DNA from: Commensalibacter nepenthis
GTDB lineage: Bacteria > Pseudomonadota > Alphaproteobacteria > Acetobacterales > Acetobacteraceae
Length of the DNA stretch: 64,000 bases
Assembly (NCBI RefSeq): GCF_029953305.1
Contig: NZ_JASBAN010000001.1
Coordinates: forward strand, 2,039,001-2,103,000
Direction of reading: 5' to 3'
Shown here: positions 28,618 to 38,259 of the stretch, one piece after another
Layout: every line of letters starts with the position of its first letter
Numbering within the stretch: the first letter of the stretch is position 1
Position numbers and translations under genes: made by a program
Notes under the pieces: model-generated
What the model was told of the DNA's origin: nothing
The model's database searches: none
What the model saw: the letters and a program-made list of their open reading frames with translations, nothing else

Positions 28618-31132
28618 GGCGATGTGTGTTATAAAATTGCTGTAAGTCGAGAATAGATGGAGGGGATAATTTTTGTAGCTTTCTTTTTTTATTTTTGCAC
28701 TGTTTACTCTTTTGAAATGGGACATTGGAAAACAGTAAAGGGGCTGGAGGACCCATTGATGTTTTCGTTGGTTTTTGAGGCTTCTGAACAAAGAAATCAA
28801 GTGATTTTAATAGAGCAGGGATGGTTTCAATAACAAAAGGCACAGGCGTAATATCTTGTCGTTTAAGAGTGGAAGGATAATTTTTGGCTTTGTTTTTCAG
28901 ATTTTTATAGATTGCTTCTGCAATATCTAGGCGCAAGAATTGATTGCCTATTTTAATCCATCCAAGATATTGATAAAATTTGATATCAATTTTTGGGTTT
29001 ATTGTTGGAAGATACACCAAATGTGGCAAAGGAACGGTCTCGGCATCTATTTGATTATAAAATAAATGATATAGTAATGCCCTTAATTTTACTTTTTTTT
29101 CTTTGAAAATATCTTTTAAATAAAATGCGTATTGTCCTAGAACAATATTGTATTTTAAGAGGGTTTTTTTTGTATATTTCGGAAAATTATCAAGTTGTTC
29201 CTTCCATAAAATTCCACCATTTTCATAAATTTGATGAGCCAAGCCTCGTATTGATGCTGGCAATTGATTGTTGTTTTGTAATTTTATCAATGTAGGACAT
29301 AAAAAATGGATTTGTTGAGCCAGATATGCTTGTAATCTTTTTAATAAAACATCTTTTATTTCATTATCTAGAAAATTGTTATCTAATAATATGATTTGAG
29401 GATGTAATAAATCATGTCCTTTTTTTAATTTACCAACAGGCATATTTTCCCACAAGATATTGCCTGTCTTTAATTCAATTTCAAACTCGTTATCTTTAGC
29501 CTGTGTAAATTTATGAATTTGTTGAGGGATTAATTGACGAATATTTTTTCGGATACTTCTAAGAGCCAGTTTATAGTCTTCTTGAGGAATCGATTCTTGT
29601 AGTTCGATCGTGAAGCCTTTAAAAGAGCCAATTGTTTGTCCTTCGATAAGAATATGTCCCGTTGAGGAGACTGAGGTAAACAAATTGTCTTTTTCTTGAT
29701 TCTTTAAGTTTCTTAACAAAGATGTGGCTCTTTGATTGACAAAGCGGCTCATCAATGCGGTGTGTAAAGCATCTGACAAGCTGTCTTCAACCTCTCTGGC
29801 TTGTGCTTGCCAATAGAGTGCGTTTTCCAACCATTGATTTTTTGCAGCTATAAAAGAACAAATCCGAATTCCAGAAAGTCTTTGCATCAAGGTATCAATA
29901 TCACCATGTGTATGGTTTAATTGTTCTATTTGTTGGTGAATCCAAGTTTCAGGAATATGCCCTTGTTTCAACAGGAATAGAAAGGTTTTTTTGCAGATAC
30001 GTGCATGATTATCATTGCCTAGCTTTTTAAAGTCTGGGATTTGGCAATTTTCCCATAATAATTGTGTATTTTGCTCGGTGGTACATGCCGCCATAATTTC
30101 TGGATCTTGAATAAGATAAATCAAGGTCTGTAAGTCAGATGCATGTTGGCTGGTGATTAACGTTTTTAGAGGCGGGGCTTTGCTTAAAGAGGTCAGCAAC
30201 CGTGATGGATTAGAGAAGTCAGGCGTGTGGTTACGCCAAAAGAGTTGCTTTAAAGAATCAAAATTATGATTTTCTACCGCATTGACTATTTTTTCAGACA
30301 TGCCAGAACAATTCGCAGTTGTGCCAAAGGTGCCATCTTGCATCCCGCGACCAGCTCTTCCAGCAATTTGAGCAATTTCAGAAGCATATAAATTGCGTAA
30401 TTGTCGTCCATCATATTTAGATAGGCTGGCAAAGGCAACATGATTGACATTCATGTTTAATCCCATACCAATCGCATCCGTGGCGACTAAGTAATCTACT
30501 TCTTTATTTTGATAGAGTTCCATTTGTGCATTGCGTGTACGTGGGGATAGCCGTCCCATGACGATGGCACATCCCCCGTGTCGTCTTTTGATAAATTCAG
30601 CAATGGCATAGACTTCGTTGGCAGAAAAGGCAACAATTGCAGAGCGTGGTGGCAGCCTAGTAAATTTATCAAATCCAGTATAGGTTAAGTTTGACAGGCG
30701 AGGGCGTGAGTCAATTTCGATATGGGGAATAAGTTGTTTTAAAATAGGGGTAATTGTGTCTGCCCCAAGAAACATGGTTTCTATGTTGCCTCTGCAATGT
30801 AGCAATCGGTCTGTAAAAATATGTCCTCTGTCTGGATCCGCACAAAGCTGTATTTCATCAATTGCAATAAAATCTACTGGGATATGGGTTGGCATGGCCT
30901 CTACGGTACAAGAAAACCATTTTGCCTTTGGGGGAATGATTTTTTCCTCTCCTGTAATCAAAGCGACATATTGTTCCCCCTTGATTGCAACCATACGATC
31001 ATAATTCTCTTTGGCTAATAAACGCAAAGGAAAACCAATAATTCCTGATACATGCGCCATCATTCTTTCTAGCGCAAGATGGGTTTTCCCTGTGTTTGTC
31101 GGACCGAGAATTGCTTTTATTATATCAGACAT
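28610..31132 (-). CDS. SUV3-like ATP-dependent helicase
   Basis: The 840-residue superfamily 2 helicase resembles mitochondrial SUV3, an RNA helicase. Motif I is ILGPTNTGKTH, followed by GFPLRLLAKENYDRM, the DEAD-like IAIDEIQLCADPDRGH, and motif VI in QIAGRAGRGMQDGTFG. The C-terminal half is AT-rich and poorly conserved, ending in a basic tail (KCKNKKRKLQK-type). The open frame reaches a GTG at 31141; I chose the ATG at 31132 (MSDIIKAILGPTNTGK). It leads the helicase-S4 pair, with fdxA further downstream. Confidence 0.85.
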   Translation of the reverse strand: MSDIIKAILGPTNTGKTHLALERMMAHVSGIIGFPLRLLAKENYDRMVAIKGEQYVALITGEEKIIPPKAKWFSCTVEAMPTHIPVDFIAIDEIQLCADPDRGHIFTDRLLHCRGNIETMFLGADTITPILKQLIPHIEIDSRPRLSNLTYTGFDKFTRLPPRSAIVAFSANEVYAIAEFIKRRHGGCAIVMGRLSPRTRNAQMELYQNKEVDYLVATDAIGMGLNMNVNHVAFASLSKYDGRQLRNLYASEIAQIAGRAGRGMQDGTFGTTANCSGMSEKIVNAVENHNFDSLKQLFWRNHTPDFSNPSRLLTSLSKAPPLKTLITSQHASDLQTLIYLIQDPEIMAACTTEQNTQLLWENCQIPDFKKLGNDNHARICKKTFLFLLKQGHIPETWIHQQIEQLNHTHGDIDTLMQRLSGIRICSFIAAKNQWLENALYWQAQAREVEDSLSDALHTALMSRFVNQRATSLLRNLKNQEKDNLFTSVSSTGHILIEGQTIGSFKGFTIELQESIPQEDYKLALRSIRKNIRQLIPQQIHKFTQAKDNEFEIELKTGNILWENMPVGKLKKGHDLLHPQIILLDNNFLDNEIKDVLLKRLQAYLAQQIHFLCPTLIKLQNNNQLPASIRGLAHQIYENGGILWKEQLDNFPKYTKKTLLKYNIVLGQYAFYLKDIFKEKKVKLRALLYHLFYNQIDAETVPLPHLVYLPTINPKIDIKFYQYLGWIKIGNQFLRLDIAEAIYKNLKNKAKNYPSTLKRQDITPVPFVIETIPALLKSLDFFVQKPQKPTKTSMGPPAPLLFSNVPFQKSKQCKNKKRKLQKLSPPSILDLQQFYNTHRHD

Positions 31133-31349
31133 AAAAAACACTTTATTTTAGTGAGGTTTTAACAATATTATTTGAGAATTAGGATTAAGGTGGCATAGGT
31201 TTCAATACTCACAATTGCTTTCACGAGCTAGGATATCATAAATAGTTTTTGTTATTCAGATATTTTTGTAATAGAGATAGTCAATGAAGTTCAAAATAGT
31301 TTATCTTGTCTTATGAGTAAATAATTTAAGGGTTGGTAAAGGTTTTTGT

Positions 31350-32762
31350 ATGAAGCACGATCAAAGTAATAGCTTACAACGTAATTTAAATAATCGGCAT
31401 ATTCAATTAATCGCAATTGGAGGATGTATTGGTACAGGATTGTTCTTAGGCTCTGGTAGTACTATTCAACTTGCGGGACCTTCTATTATATTGATTTATC
31501 TGTTGATCGGTATTGTTGTTTTTTTGGTCATGCGAGCGTTAGGGGAAATTTTACTTTCCAATTTAAATTATAAATCCTTTGTGGATTTCGTAAGTGATCT
31601 ACTGGGACCTTTTGCAGGATTTTTACTGGGGTGGTCTTATTGGCTTTGCTGGGTCGCCATTGGTATTGCGGATTTGGTTGCGATTTCGGGATATACACAT
31701 ATGTTCTATCCCAATTTGCCCCCTTGGATACCGGCTTTGGTATGTATCGTTTTGTTTTATACTTTAAATAGTTTAACGGTTAAATTATTTGGTGAAATGG
31801 AATTTTGGTTTGCGATTATTAAAATTATTGCGATTTGTGTTTTAATTATTGTGGGCGGCGTTTTCATCGCTGTTTCTTTTAAAGTGCCTTCGGGTGAAGT
31901 CACTTCGTTAAGTAATGTGTTGAATGATGGTAATATTTTACCGAATGGATTTCGTGGATTTTTAGCTGGGTTCCAAAGTGCGACTTTTGCATTTATTGGC
32001 GTGGAATTAATTGGAACCGTAGCAGCAGAGTCAAAAGATCCCTATAAAAACCTTCCGAAAGCAATTAATAATATTCCGTTACGTATTATTATGTTTTACG
32101 TATTGTCCGTCATTGTGATTATGGCGGTTATTCCTTGGCATCGCATTGACCCCAGCCAAAGCCCTTTTATTGTTTTATTTAAATTTGCGGGATTATCCGC
32201 AGCCGCAGCAATTGTTTATGTTGTGGTCATGACTTCGGCAGCATCTTCGACCAATAGTGGGATTTTTTCAAGTAGCAGAATGTTGTACGGGCTGGCTTCA
32301 TTAAATAAAGCACCAAGTTTTTTTATGAAACTTTCCAAATCTTCTGTTCCAGTAAATGGATTGGTTTTTTCATGTGCTTGTTTGTTATCTGCGGTTATTT
32401 TGCTGGCGTTAGGGAATAAAAACATTATTGATACTTTTATTTCTGTGACTTCAGTTGCCACTATTATTACGTTGTTTACGTGGTTTTTAATTGTTTTTTC
32501 TTATATTCGATATCGTTACAAATATCCAGAACGTCATAGAGAATCTTTATTTAAAATGCCTGGTGGTATTTTTTCATGTTGGCTTTGTATAATTTTTATC
32601 GTTTTAATAATATTAACGCTAACGTTACAATCAACGACAAGAGTAGGGCTATATTTAGGAATAGCATGGTTTGTTTTGCTTTGGGTAAGTTATTTGCTGA
32701 TTCCACAAGAGGTCAAAAAACGTTGGAAACTATTGCTTGATATGACAATCAATAAAAAGTAA
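31350..32762 (+). CDS. cycA: Amino acid permease (APC family, CycA-like)
   Basis: The 470-residue protein has 12 membrane segments and the amino acid/H+ symporter signatures of the AAT subfamily: NNRHIQLIAIGGCIGTGLFLGSG at residues 15-38, then FVDFVSDLLGPFAGFLLGWSYW, GFQSATFAFIGVELIGTVAAES, and NSGIFSSSRMLYGLA. The pattern fits the D-alanine/D-serine/glycine porter CycA, but the substrate cannot be fixed from sequence. It is monocistronic, with about 200 bases before the next gene. Confidence 0.8.
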   Translation: MKHDQSNSLQRNLNNRHIQLIAIGGCIGTGLFLGSGSTIQLAGPSIILIYLLIGIVVFLVMRALGEILLSNLNYKSFVDFVSDLLGPFAGFLLGWSYWLCWVAIGIADLVAISGYTHMFYPNLPPWIPALVCIVLFYTLNSLTVKLFGEMEFWFAIIKIIAICVLIIVGGVFIAVSFKVPSGEVTSLSNVLNDGNILPNGFRGFLAGFQSATFAFIGVELIGTVAAESKDPYKNLPKAINNIPLRIIMFYVLSVIVIMAVIPWHRIDPSQSPFIVLFKFAGLSAAAAIVYVVVMTSAASSTNSGIFSSSRMLYGLASLNKAPSFFMKLSKSSVPVNGLVFSCACLLSAVILLALGNKNIIDTFISVTSVATIITLFTWFLIVFSYIRYRYKYPERHRESLFKMPGGIFSCWLCIIFIVLIILTLTLQSTTRVGLYLGIAWFVLLWVSYLLIPQEVKKRWKLLLDMTINKK

Positions 32763-32869
32763 ATAAAAATTCATAATAATTATTTATTAGAAATATATTT
32801 TTATAAATAAAATTTATTTTTTTATTAAGATATATTACATATAGTAATAAAATGTTAAAATAATATTAT

Positions 32870-32920
32870 CCGGAATAAAATTTCATCAAGATTTTTTTAC
32901 CTACAATCTTGATATTCCGG
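32870..32920. promoter_or_regulatory. Large inverted repeat between the permease and marR genes
   Basis: CCGGAATA (32870-32877) and TCAAGATT (32886-32893) pair with AATCTTGA-TATTCCGG (32905-32920), with an 8-base bulge on the left arm and an 11-base loop. No U-tract follows beyond TTTTGG. It may be a weak terminator of the permease gene or an operator or leader structure for the MarR-type regulator. Confidence 0.45.
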
Positions 32921-32974
32921 TTTTGGATACTCATGTTGAATATATAGAAATAATCTTGAAACAGTTTTGATAAA

Positions 32975-33337
32975 ATGAATGGTTTAAATAAAATGAATAA
33001 TGAAAAAACAACTTCTGAACAACAAATTGTTATCTTAAAAGAAACAATTACAACATTGGTACGTCAGGATACTCCTGATTTATCAGCACGCCAATTGGCT
33101 GTATTTTTGATTTGCTACTTAGATGATACGGTTCAAACTGTAAGAGGTTTGGCTGCTAATTTAAATGTTTCAAAACCAGCGATTACCCGTGCGTTGGATC
33201 GTTTAGAAGAATTAGAATTTGTAACTAGAAAAACGGATCCTATGGATCGTCGTTCTGTGCTAATTCAACATACCGATGCTGGTAACGAGTATTTGGCAAA
33301 TATTAAAAATATTATCAACAATGCTGCAAAAAAATAA
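32975..33337 (+). CDS. MarR-family transcriptional regulator
   Basis: The 120-residue protein has a winged helix: TVRGLAANLNVSKPAITRALDRLEELEFV forms the recognition helix region, and the wing DPMDRRSVLIQHTDAG carries the Asp-x-Arg-Arg motif. Ligand and targets are unknown. The permease upstream or the exported protein downstream are plausible targets. An ATG at 32993 is an alternative start. Confidence 0.85.
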   Translation: MNGLNKMNNEKTTSEQQIVILKETITTLVRQDTPDLSARQLAVFLICYLDDTVQTVRGLAANLNVSKPAITRALDRLEELEFVTRKTDPMDRRSVLIQHTDAGNEYLANIKNIINNAAKK

Positions 33338-33430
33338 TTTTTAAATAAAAGATTTTTTTCGATTGAATGATAGCTATAAGAGAATTTTAATATTAAAATT
33401 TTCGAATAAAGTTTAGGCTATATTACAAGA

Positions 33431-33469
33431 ACAATATTATCTTGGTGAATATCAGGATAATATTGTTTC
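33431..33469 (+). terminator. Hairpin after the marR gene
   Basis: ACAATATTATC (33431-33441) pairs perfectly with GATAATATTGT (33456-33466), followed by TTCG. It lies 93 bases after the marR stop and before the exported-protein gene. The short U-tract makes termination likely but not certain. Confidence 0.5.
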
Positions 33470-33555
33470 GTAAAATACTTGAATTATTTGTAGGTTTATT
33501 GTTAAATAAACCGAGTATAATAGATTGCTTATAACTTATTTTGAGAGCTTTAATT

Positions 33556-34131
33556 ATGAAAAAATTTTCTTTATTATTGGCAGCAACTTTTATCTGTGCG
33601 CCTTTGGCATTAAGCCACCAATCTTTTGCAGCAGAAAATCATGCTGTTGACCACCCCGCAGCAACATCTGAAAAACCTTCAGGTAGCATTTATATGACTT
33701 TCCACTCAGCTGATGTGGGTGTTGGATATACTTGGGGCAGTGGTGTTTTAAAATATCATGGCAAAACCTATAAATTTAAAATTAAAGGCGGCGATATCGT
33801 TGCTCTTGGTTTTTCAAAATCCCAAGCAAAAGGTCATGTCTATAATCTAAAAAATCTTTATGATTTTGCAGGAAACTATGCATCTGCTAGTGGTGAAGCA
33901 ACTGCTGGTGTTGGTGTTGGTGCTGCAAACATGAAAAACACAAAAAATGTTGTGATTGCATTTGATACGAATACAATGGGTGGGCGTGTAGCAGGTGCAC
34001 CAGGTGGTTTTACGATTAAATTTGAAGATTCAAAATTACAAAAAACTGCTAAAGCCAGAAAAAAGGCGGCTAAGGCAGAAACCACAACAGAAGATCTAAA
34101 TCAACAACAATTAAATAAAGTTAGCAAATAA
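33556..34131 (+). CDS. Exported protein of unknown function
   Basis: The 191-residue protein begins MKKFSLLLAATFICAPLALS, a Sec signal peptide probably cleaved after QSFA (near residue 25). The mature part has a Gly-rich beta-type domain with GVGYTWGSGVLKYHGKTYKF, then GHVYNLKNLYDFAGNYASA, and ends in a Lys/Ala/Gln-rich tail. Similar 'VYNL..L.DFaG.Y.a' proteins are widespread in proteobacteria but uncharacterised; some resemblance to the periplasmic EipA/DUF1134 group is possible. The frame also has an upstream TTG at 33541; the ATG at 33556 gives the proper signal. A strong terminator follows. Confidence 0.75.
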   Translation: MKKFSLLLAATFICAPLALSHQSFAAENHAVDHPAATSEKPSGSIYMTFHSADVGVGYTWGSGVLKYHGKTYKFKIKGGDIVALGFSKSQAKGHVYNLKNLYDFAGNYASASGEATAGVGVGAANMKNTKNVVIAFDTNTMGGRVAGAPGGFTIKFEDSKLQKTAKARKKAAKAETTTEDLNQQQLNKVSK

Positions 34132-34156
34132 TTTTATTTTAAAATTGATTTGATTG

Positions 34157-34190
34157 AAAATGGTAGGAAATTAAATCCTACCATTTTTTT
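34157..34190. terminator. Rho-independent terminator
   Basis: AAAATGGTAGGA and TCCTACCATTTT form a strong stem with a 7-base loop and flanking A/T runs. It ends the exported-protein gene and reaches into the 3' end of the convergent glycosyltransferase gene. Confidence 0.9.
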
Positions 34191-35215
34191 ATGTTATGTT
34201 GATTTGTTTTATATAAAATAAATAAAGTCCAGATAATTTGTGGGATCATTAATAAACTATAAGCACAAATTATATTGAATGTGGTGGTTAATGGGAACAG
34301 TAAAACAAGTAATCCCCCCCAGATACAAAACGACCATTGGATCAATGTTACTAGACTAGCAGGAATTTGGCATCTATGTGCCATTTGATATAAATGGCTG
34401 CGATGTGCTTGTAAAAGAGATGCTTTTTCTTTGGCTCTACGGATCAGCGTAAAGGTTACGTCGTAGATTATTCCAAATAACAAGAAAAAGATTAATATCG
34501 TTTCAGAAGGAACCGTTGTAATACTGATATGATCCAGGCGGTTAAAGGGGGCTATGGCAAAACTAGCCAAAAGTAATCCGCAAGATTGGCTGCCGACATC
34601 GCCCATAAAAATCTCGGCTTTGGGATAATTAAATGGCAAAAATCCCATTAATCCACAAAAAAGGGCGAGGGCAATTAATCCAAACTCGATTTGTTGTGTC
34701 TGATAATAAAAGAACAAGCAACAAATAGCAGCAACACCAGCGGCCAGACCATTTAAACCATCCATAAAATTGAATGCATTCGTGATATAGACGACCCATA
34801 GAATAATAATGGGGACGAGTAAATAATGGGTTTGTTGAAGTAGTGAAAGTGATGGGATAAAAAGAGTAATAATTATTGCACAGAATATTTGTGCAGCAAG
34901 CTTAATGAGTGCAGACCATTGCTTAACATCATCTAACCATGAAATAATTGATAGAAATGCAACGGTTCCTAGTAAAGCAATAATCGAAATAAGATAAGGT
35001 TGGTGTAAAAGTGGGAAAATTATTATACTGCCTATCAAGAATGCACAGATAATACCCACACCACCTCCTTTTGGGGTAGGCATAGTATGAGAACTGCGTT
35101 CAACAGGATTATCCATTACACCGATATGTGCCATTGTCTTTACGATAAATGCAGACAAGAGCGTCGTACCAACAAGCCAGACTAAAAATAATGGATGAAA
35201 AGAAAAAGAGGTCAT
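34178..35215 (-). CDS. WecA/MraY-family glycosyl-1-phosphate transferase
   Basis: These membrane enzymes move a sugar-phosphate from a UDP-sugar to undecaprenyl phosphate, starting a surface glycan. The 345-residue protein has about 10-11 helices. It shows the family motifs PTPKGGGVGI near residue 48, WLDDVKQW with the catalytic Asp pair, NAFNFMDGLNGLA, and IFMGDVGSQSCG, then HRSHLYQ near the C-terminus. I chose the ATG at 35215; the upstream open frame has no homology. It is divergent from the 4,6-dehydratase gene, so the pair probably shares a promoter region and pathway. Confidence 0.88.
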   Translation of the reverse strand: MTSFSFHPLFLVWLVGTTLLSAFIVKTMAHIGVMDNPVERSSHTMPTPKGGGVGIICAFLIGSIIIFPLLHQPYLISIIALLGTVAFLSIISWLDDVKQWSALIKLAAQIFCAIIITLFIPSLSLLQQTHYLLVPIIILWVVYITNAFNFMDGLNGLAAGVAAICCLFFYYQTQQIEFGLIALALFCGLMGFLPFNYPKAEIFMGDVGSQSCGLLLASFAIAPFNRLDHISITTVPSETILIFFLLFGIIYDVTFTLIRRAKEKASLLQAHRSHLYQMAHRCQIPASLVTLIQWSFCIWGGLLVLLFPLTTTFNIICAYSLLMIPQIIWTLFILYKTNQHNIKKW

Positions 35216-35284
35216 TGTTTTTTTTAATAAAGAAATGATAAAAGTTGATATTATATTATAGGCTATAAGGGTGGAATAAGGACA

Positions 35285-37246
35285 TTGCAACAGTCTAATT
35301 TATCAGCAACAACAAAGCAAACAAAGAGATATAATCGTATTGTAATTAATATTGTTATGGATGCAATATTGGCTGCAATTGCGGCGCCTTTGGCACGTTG
35401 GTTGTCTGATCCCCAAGGGGGCTTATTACATCCATTATGGTTCTTAGCCAGCGGTGTCTTGACATTATTGGTCAGCGGCTTGCCTTTTCATATTCCACAA
35501 CAATATTGGCGTTTTTCTGGAATTGCGGATTTATTAAATATTGCGGCGGCTTCGGTTGCAAGTTCTGTTTTATTTACATGCCTTTTGCTTGTAACAGGGT
35601 TTTCAACACCTTCGATCACGTTCCCTATCATTTATGCGCTTGTTTTATTGGTGTTAATGGGGGGCGGACGTGTTGGATATCGATTACTTACGTCTGAGAA
35701 TATTAAATTAAATCGTCAGAAAAAACAAAAAATATTGTTATTGGGCAGTGACGAAGATATTGATCTTTTTATCCGAGCCACCAAAAGGGACGTTCAGAAT
35801 TCCTTGTATGTTGTTGGTTTGATTTCTTTTCGTCAAAGTCGTAAAGGGCATCGGATTCACAATGCACCGATCTTGGGTAATTTTGAAGAATTGCCAGAAG
35901 TCTTATCCAACTTAAATCAACAAAAGAAACTTCCTTCTATCTTAGTGATTACGGGCGGAGAGTTAAGAGGACCTCAGTTACGAAAGCTGTTATCAATTGC
36001 CGAGACTTGGAAAATTCAAGTGCAACGAACACCGAGCCTTACGAATTTATCACCAGCCAGTAATGTTGAATTACAACCCATCGCGTTAGAGGAATTACTT
36101 AATAGACCGCAAGTCCCTTTGGATCAAGAGGGGATGGGGGTTATGATTCGTGATCGAGTGATCGTTGTGACAGGAGCAGGAGGAAGTATTGGTTCGGAAT
36201 TGGTGCGACAGATTTCTCGTTTATCTCCAAAGTTATTGATTTTATTGGATCATAGCGAATATGCATTATGGAAAATCAATGTAGAGCTTGCAGAGTGGAA
36301 GTTACAAGGAGAACGTAAACTTGTCTTGGCCAATATTCGTGATCAAGCAAGAATCCAAGCTGTATTTCAACATTACAAGCCAGAACTGGTGTTTCATGCA
36401 GCAGCTCTAAAACATGTTCCGATGATTGAAAATAATCCAATCGAAGGGTTTTTAACCAATATTATTGGTACTCGTGTTATTGCAAATGCAGCAGCAGAAG
36501 CTGGTGTTAAAGCATTGATTATGATCTCTACGGACAAGGCGGTTAATCCATCCAGTTTGATGGGAACGTCTAAACGTATCGCAGAGATGTATTGTCAAGC
36601 ATTAGATATGGCGATACATCACGAACCTGAACAAATACAAAGTCTGTTGAATGTTCCTGCTGGTCATATGATGCGATGTGTTACCGTGCGTTTTGGGAAT
36701 GTTCTGGGATCAACGGGATCTGTTGTACCATTATTTAGGCGACAATTGCGCAGTGGTGGACCGTTGACGGTTACCGACCCAGAAATGAAACGTTATTTCA
36801 TGACCGTCCCCGAAGCTGTTGGGTTGGTGTTACAAGCGAGTGTCAGAGCAACGGTACAAAAAGATGGTGATATTGCGACAGATGAAATGCTGCGCAATGG
36901 TGGTATTTTTGTGTTAGATATGGGCGAGCCTGTTAAAATTCTTGATTTGGCACGCCAGTTAATTCGTCTTGCTGGATTAAAGCCAGATGAAGATATTCAA
37001 ATTGAATTTACAGGGTTAAGACCGGGTGAAAAATTGTTTGAAGAACTTTTTCATGGGCGTGAAGCACCTATGCCGACAGATCATGCGGGATTGATGATGG
37101 CAACCCCCAGAACTGTGAATTTACAACAAGTTAATGATCTTATTGATCAAATTGCCGAGGCATGCCATCGTGAAGATGTTGATAAAGCAATTTCTATTGT
37201 GCAACAGCTTGTGCCAGAATTCCAGCATAAATTAAATGTGAGTTAA
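35285..37246 (+). CDS. Membrane-bound nucleotide-sugar 4,6-dehydratase (CapD/PglF/WbpM type)
   Basis: The 653-residue protein has four N-terminal membrane segments, a Rossmann-like CoA-binding-type domain (KILLLGSDEDIDLF near residue 150) and a C-terminal short-chain dehydrogenase domain. The NAD motif is VTGAGGSIGSELVRQ near residue 298; the active-site region STDKAVNPSSLMGTSKR keeps the Lys of the FlaA1/WbpM family. It probably dehydrates UDP-GlcNAc to a 4-keto-6-deoxy sugar. The TTG start at 35285 is preceded by GTGGAA; ATG at 35357 is an alternative. The aminotransferase at 38260 could use its product. Confidence 0.9.
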   Translation: MQQSNLSATTKQTKRYNRIVINIVMDAILAAIAAPLARWLSDPQGGLLHPLWFLASGVLTLLVSGLPFHIPQQYWRFSGIADLLNIAAASVASSVLFTCLLLVTGFSTPSITFPIIYALVLLVLMGGGRVGYRLLTSENIKLNRQKKQKILLLGSDEDIDLFIRATKRDVQNSLYVVGLISFRQSRKGHRIHNAPILGNFEELPEVLSNLNQQKKLPSILVITGGELRGPQLRKLLSIAETWKIQVQRTPSLTNLSPASNVELQPIALEELLNRPQVPLDQEGMGVMIRDRVIVVTGAGGSIGSELVRQISRLSPKLLILLDHSEYALWKINVELAEWKLQGERKLVLANIRDQARIQAVFQHYKPELVFHAAALKHVPMIENNPIEGFLTNIIGTRVIANAAAEAGVKALIMISTDKAVNPSSLMGTSKRIAEMYCQALDMAIHHEPEQIQSLLNVPAGHMMRCVTVRFGNVLGSTGSVVPLFRRQLRSGGPLTVTDPEMKRYFMTVPEAVGLVLQASVRATVQKDGDIATDEMLRNGGIFVLDMGEPVKILDLARQLIRLAGLKPDEDIQIEFTGLRPGEKLFEELFHGREAPMPTDHAGLMMATPRTVNLQQVNDLIDQIAEACHREDVDKAISIVQQLVPEFQHKLNVS

Positions 37247-37278
37247 AAAATTAATATAATTTTATAAAGGAAAAATTG

Positions 37279-37668
37279 ATGTTATTCAGCCATGTGGTTG
37301 TGGGTAGTGATGATTTAGAAAAATCAAAAAAATTCAATGATGTTCTTTTTAAAATTATAGGTGCTGAGGGCGTTATTGATCCGAAAGGGCGTTTTAAATA
37401 TGTTAAAGATAATCAATTTTTCTTAATTACCAAGCCAGCAGACGGTCATCCAGCAACGATCGGTAATGGCGGTACGATTGGTTTTGATCTTCATTCTGTT
37501 GAACAAGTCAATCAATGGCATCATGCAGGGATTGAGAATGGAGGGCAATCAATTGAAAATCCTCCAGGAATAAGGCATGTTGGAAGCAGAAAGTTATATT
37601 TGGCTTATCTTCGTGATCTTGATGGGAATAAATTATGTAGATTTTATGCTATGGATGAATCAAACTAA
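37279..37668 (+). CDS. VOC family (glyoxalase-like) protein, copy 1
   Basis: The 129-residue protein has the vicinal-oxygen-chelate fold: an N-terminal FSHVVVGSDDLEKSKKF with the metal-binding His, and a C-terminal LAYLRDLDGNKLCRFY. It is a close paralogue of the gene at 37802. It lacks the usual FY in the first helix (FND instead of FYD), and the C-terminal 'DPDG' reads DLDG, so it is diverging. AAAGGA precedes the ATG at 37279; a TTG one codon earlier is not needed. The substrate is unknown. Confidence 0.85.
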   Translation: MLFSHVVVGSDDLEKSKKFNDVLFKIIGAEGVIDPKGRFKYVKDNQFFLITKPADGHPATIGNGGTIGFDLHSVEQVNQWHHAGIENGGQSIENPPGIRHVGSRKLYLAYLRDLDGNKLCRFYAMDESN

Positions 37669-37801
37669 TTTATAAATAAAGTGTTTATAATACTAAAATA
37701 TATTTTGTCTAAATTTTATTTATATACACGCTTTGTGAAACCTAAATTATTATGATAGCCTTTAGATTAAAGATTTATTCCAATATAATCAAAAGGAGAA
37801 A

Positions 37802-38185
37802 ATGATGCTTTTTAGTCATGTATTTGTTGGCAGTAATGATATAGAAAAATCAAAAAAATTCTACGATGCGCTTTTTAAAGTTGTGGGTGTAGAAGCTATC
37901 GGGGATACTACAGGTCGTTTAATGTATATTAAAGACAACCAACTTTTTGGGATTACTAAACCAATTGATGGTCAGACTGCAATTCCTGGAAACGGCATGA
38001 CCATTGGCTTTAGCCTTGACTCTGAAGAGCAAGTCAATGAGTGGCATCAAGCAGGGATCAATCATGGTGGGAAATCTGTAGAAGATCCTCCAGGTATCAG
38101 AGAGGCTGGGGGTAAAAAAATGTATCTGGCGTATCTGCGTGATCCTGATGGTAATAAACTTTGTGGGTTTTATTCAATCCGTTAA
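37802..38185 (+). CDS. VOC family (glyoxalase-like) protein, copy 2
   Basis: The 127-residue protein is colinear with copy 1 over its whole length and keeps the more canonical motifs: SHVFVGSNDIEKSKKFYDALF, and LAYLRDPDGNKLCGFY at the end. AAAAGGAGAAA before the ATG is a strong ribosome site. It lies 133 bases after copy 1. The pair looks like a tandem duplication. Both lie between two sugar-biosynthesis genes with no obvious link to them. Confidence 0.87.
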   Translation: MMLFSHVFVGSNDIEKSKKFYDALFKVVGVEAIGDTTGRLMYIKDNQLFGITKPIDGQTAIPGNGMTIGFSLDSEEQVNEWHQAGINHGGKSVEDPPGIREAGGKKMYLAYLRDPDGNKLCGFYSIR

Positions 38186-38259
38186 TGTTAAACAATCTTC
38201 TTTTTTAAAGAAGGTTGTAAGAAATGTTATAAAGATCAATTTATTTTAGAAAAAAGAGA

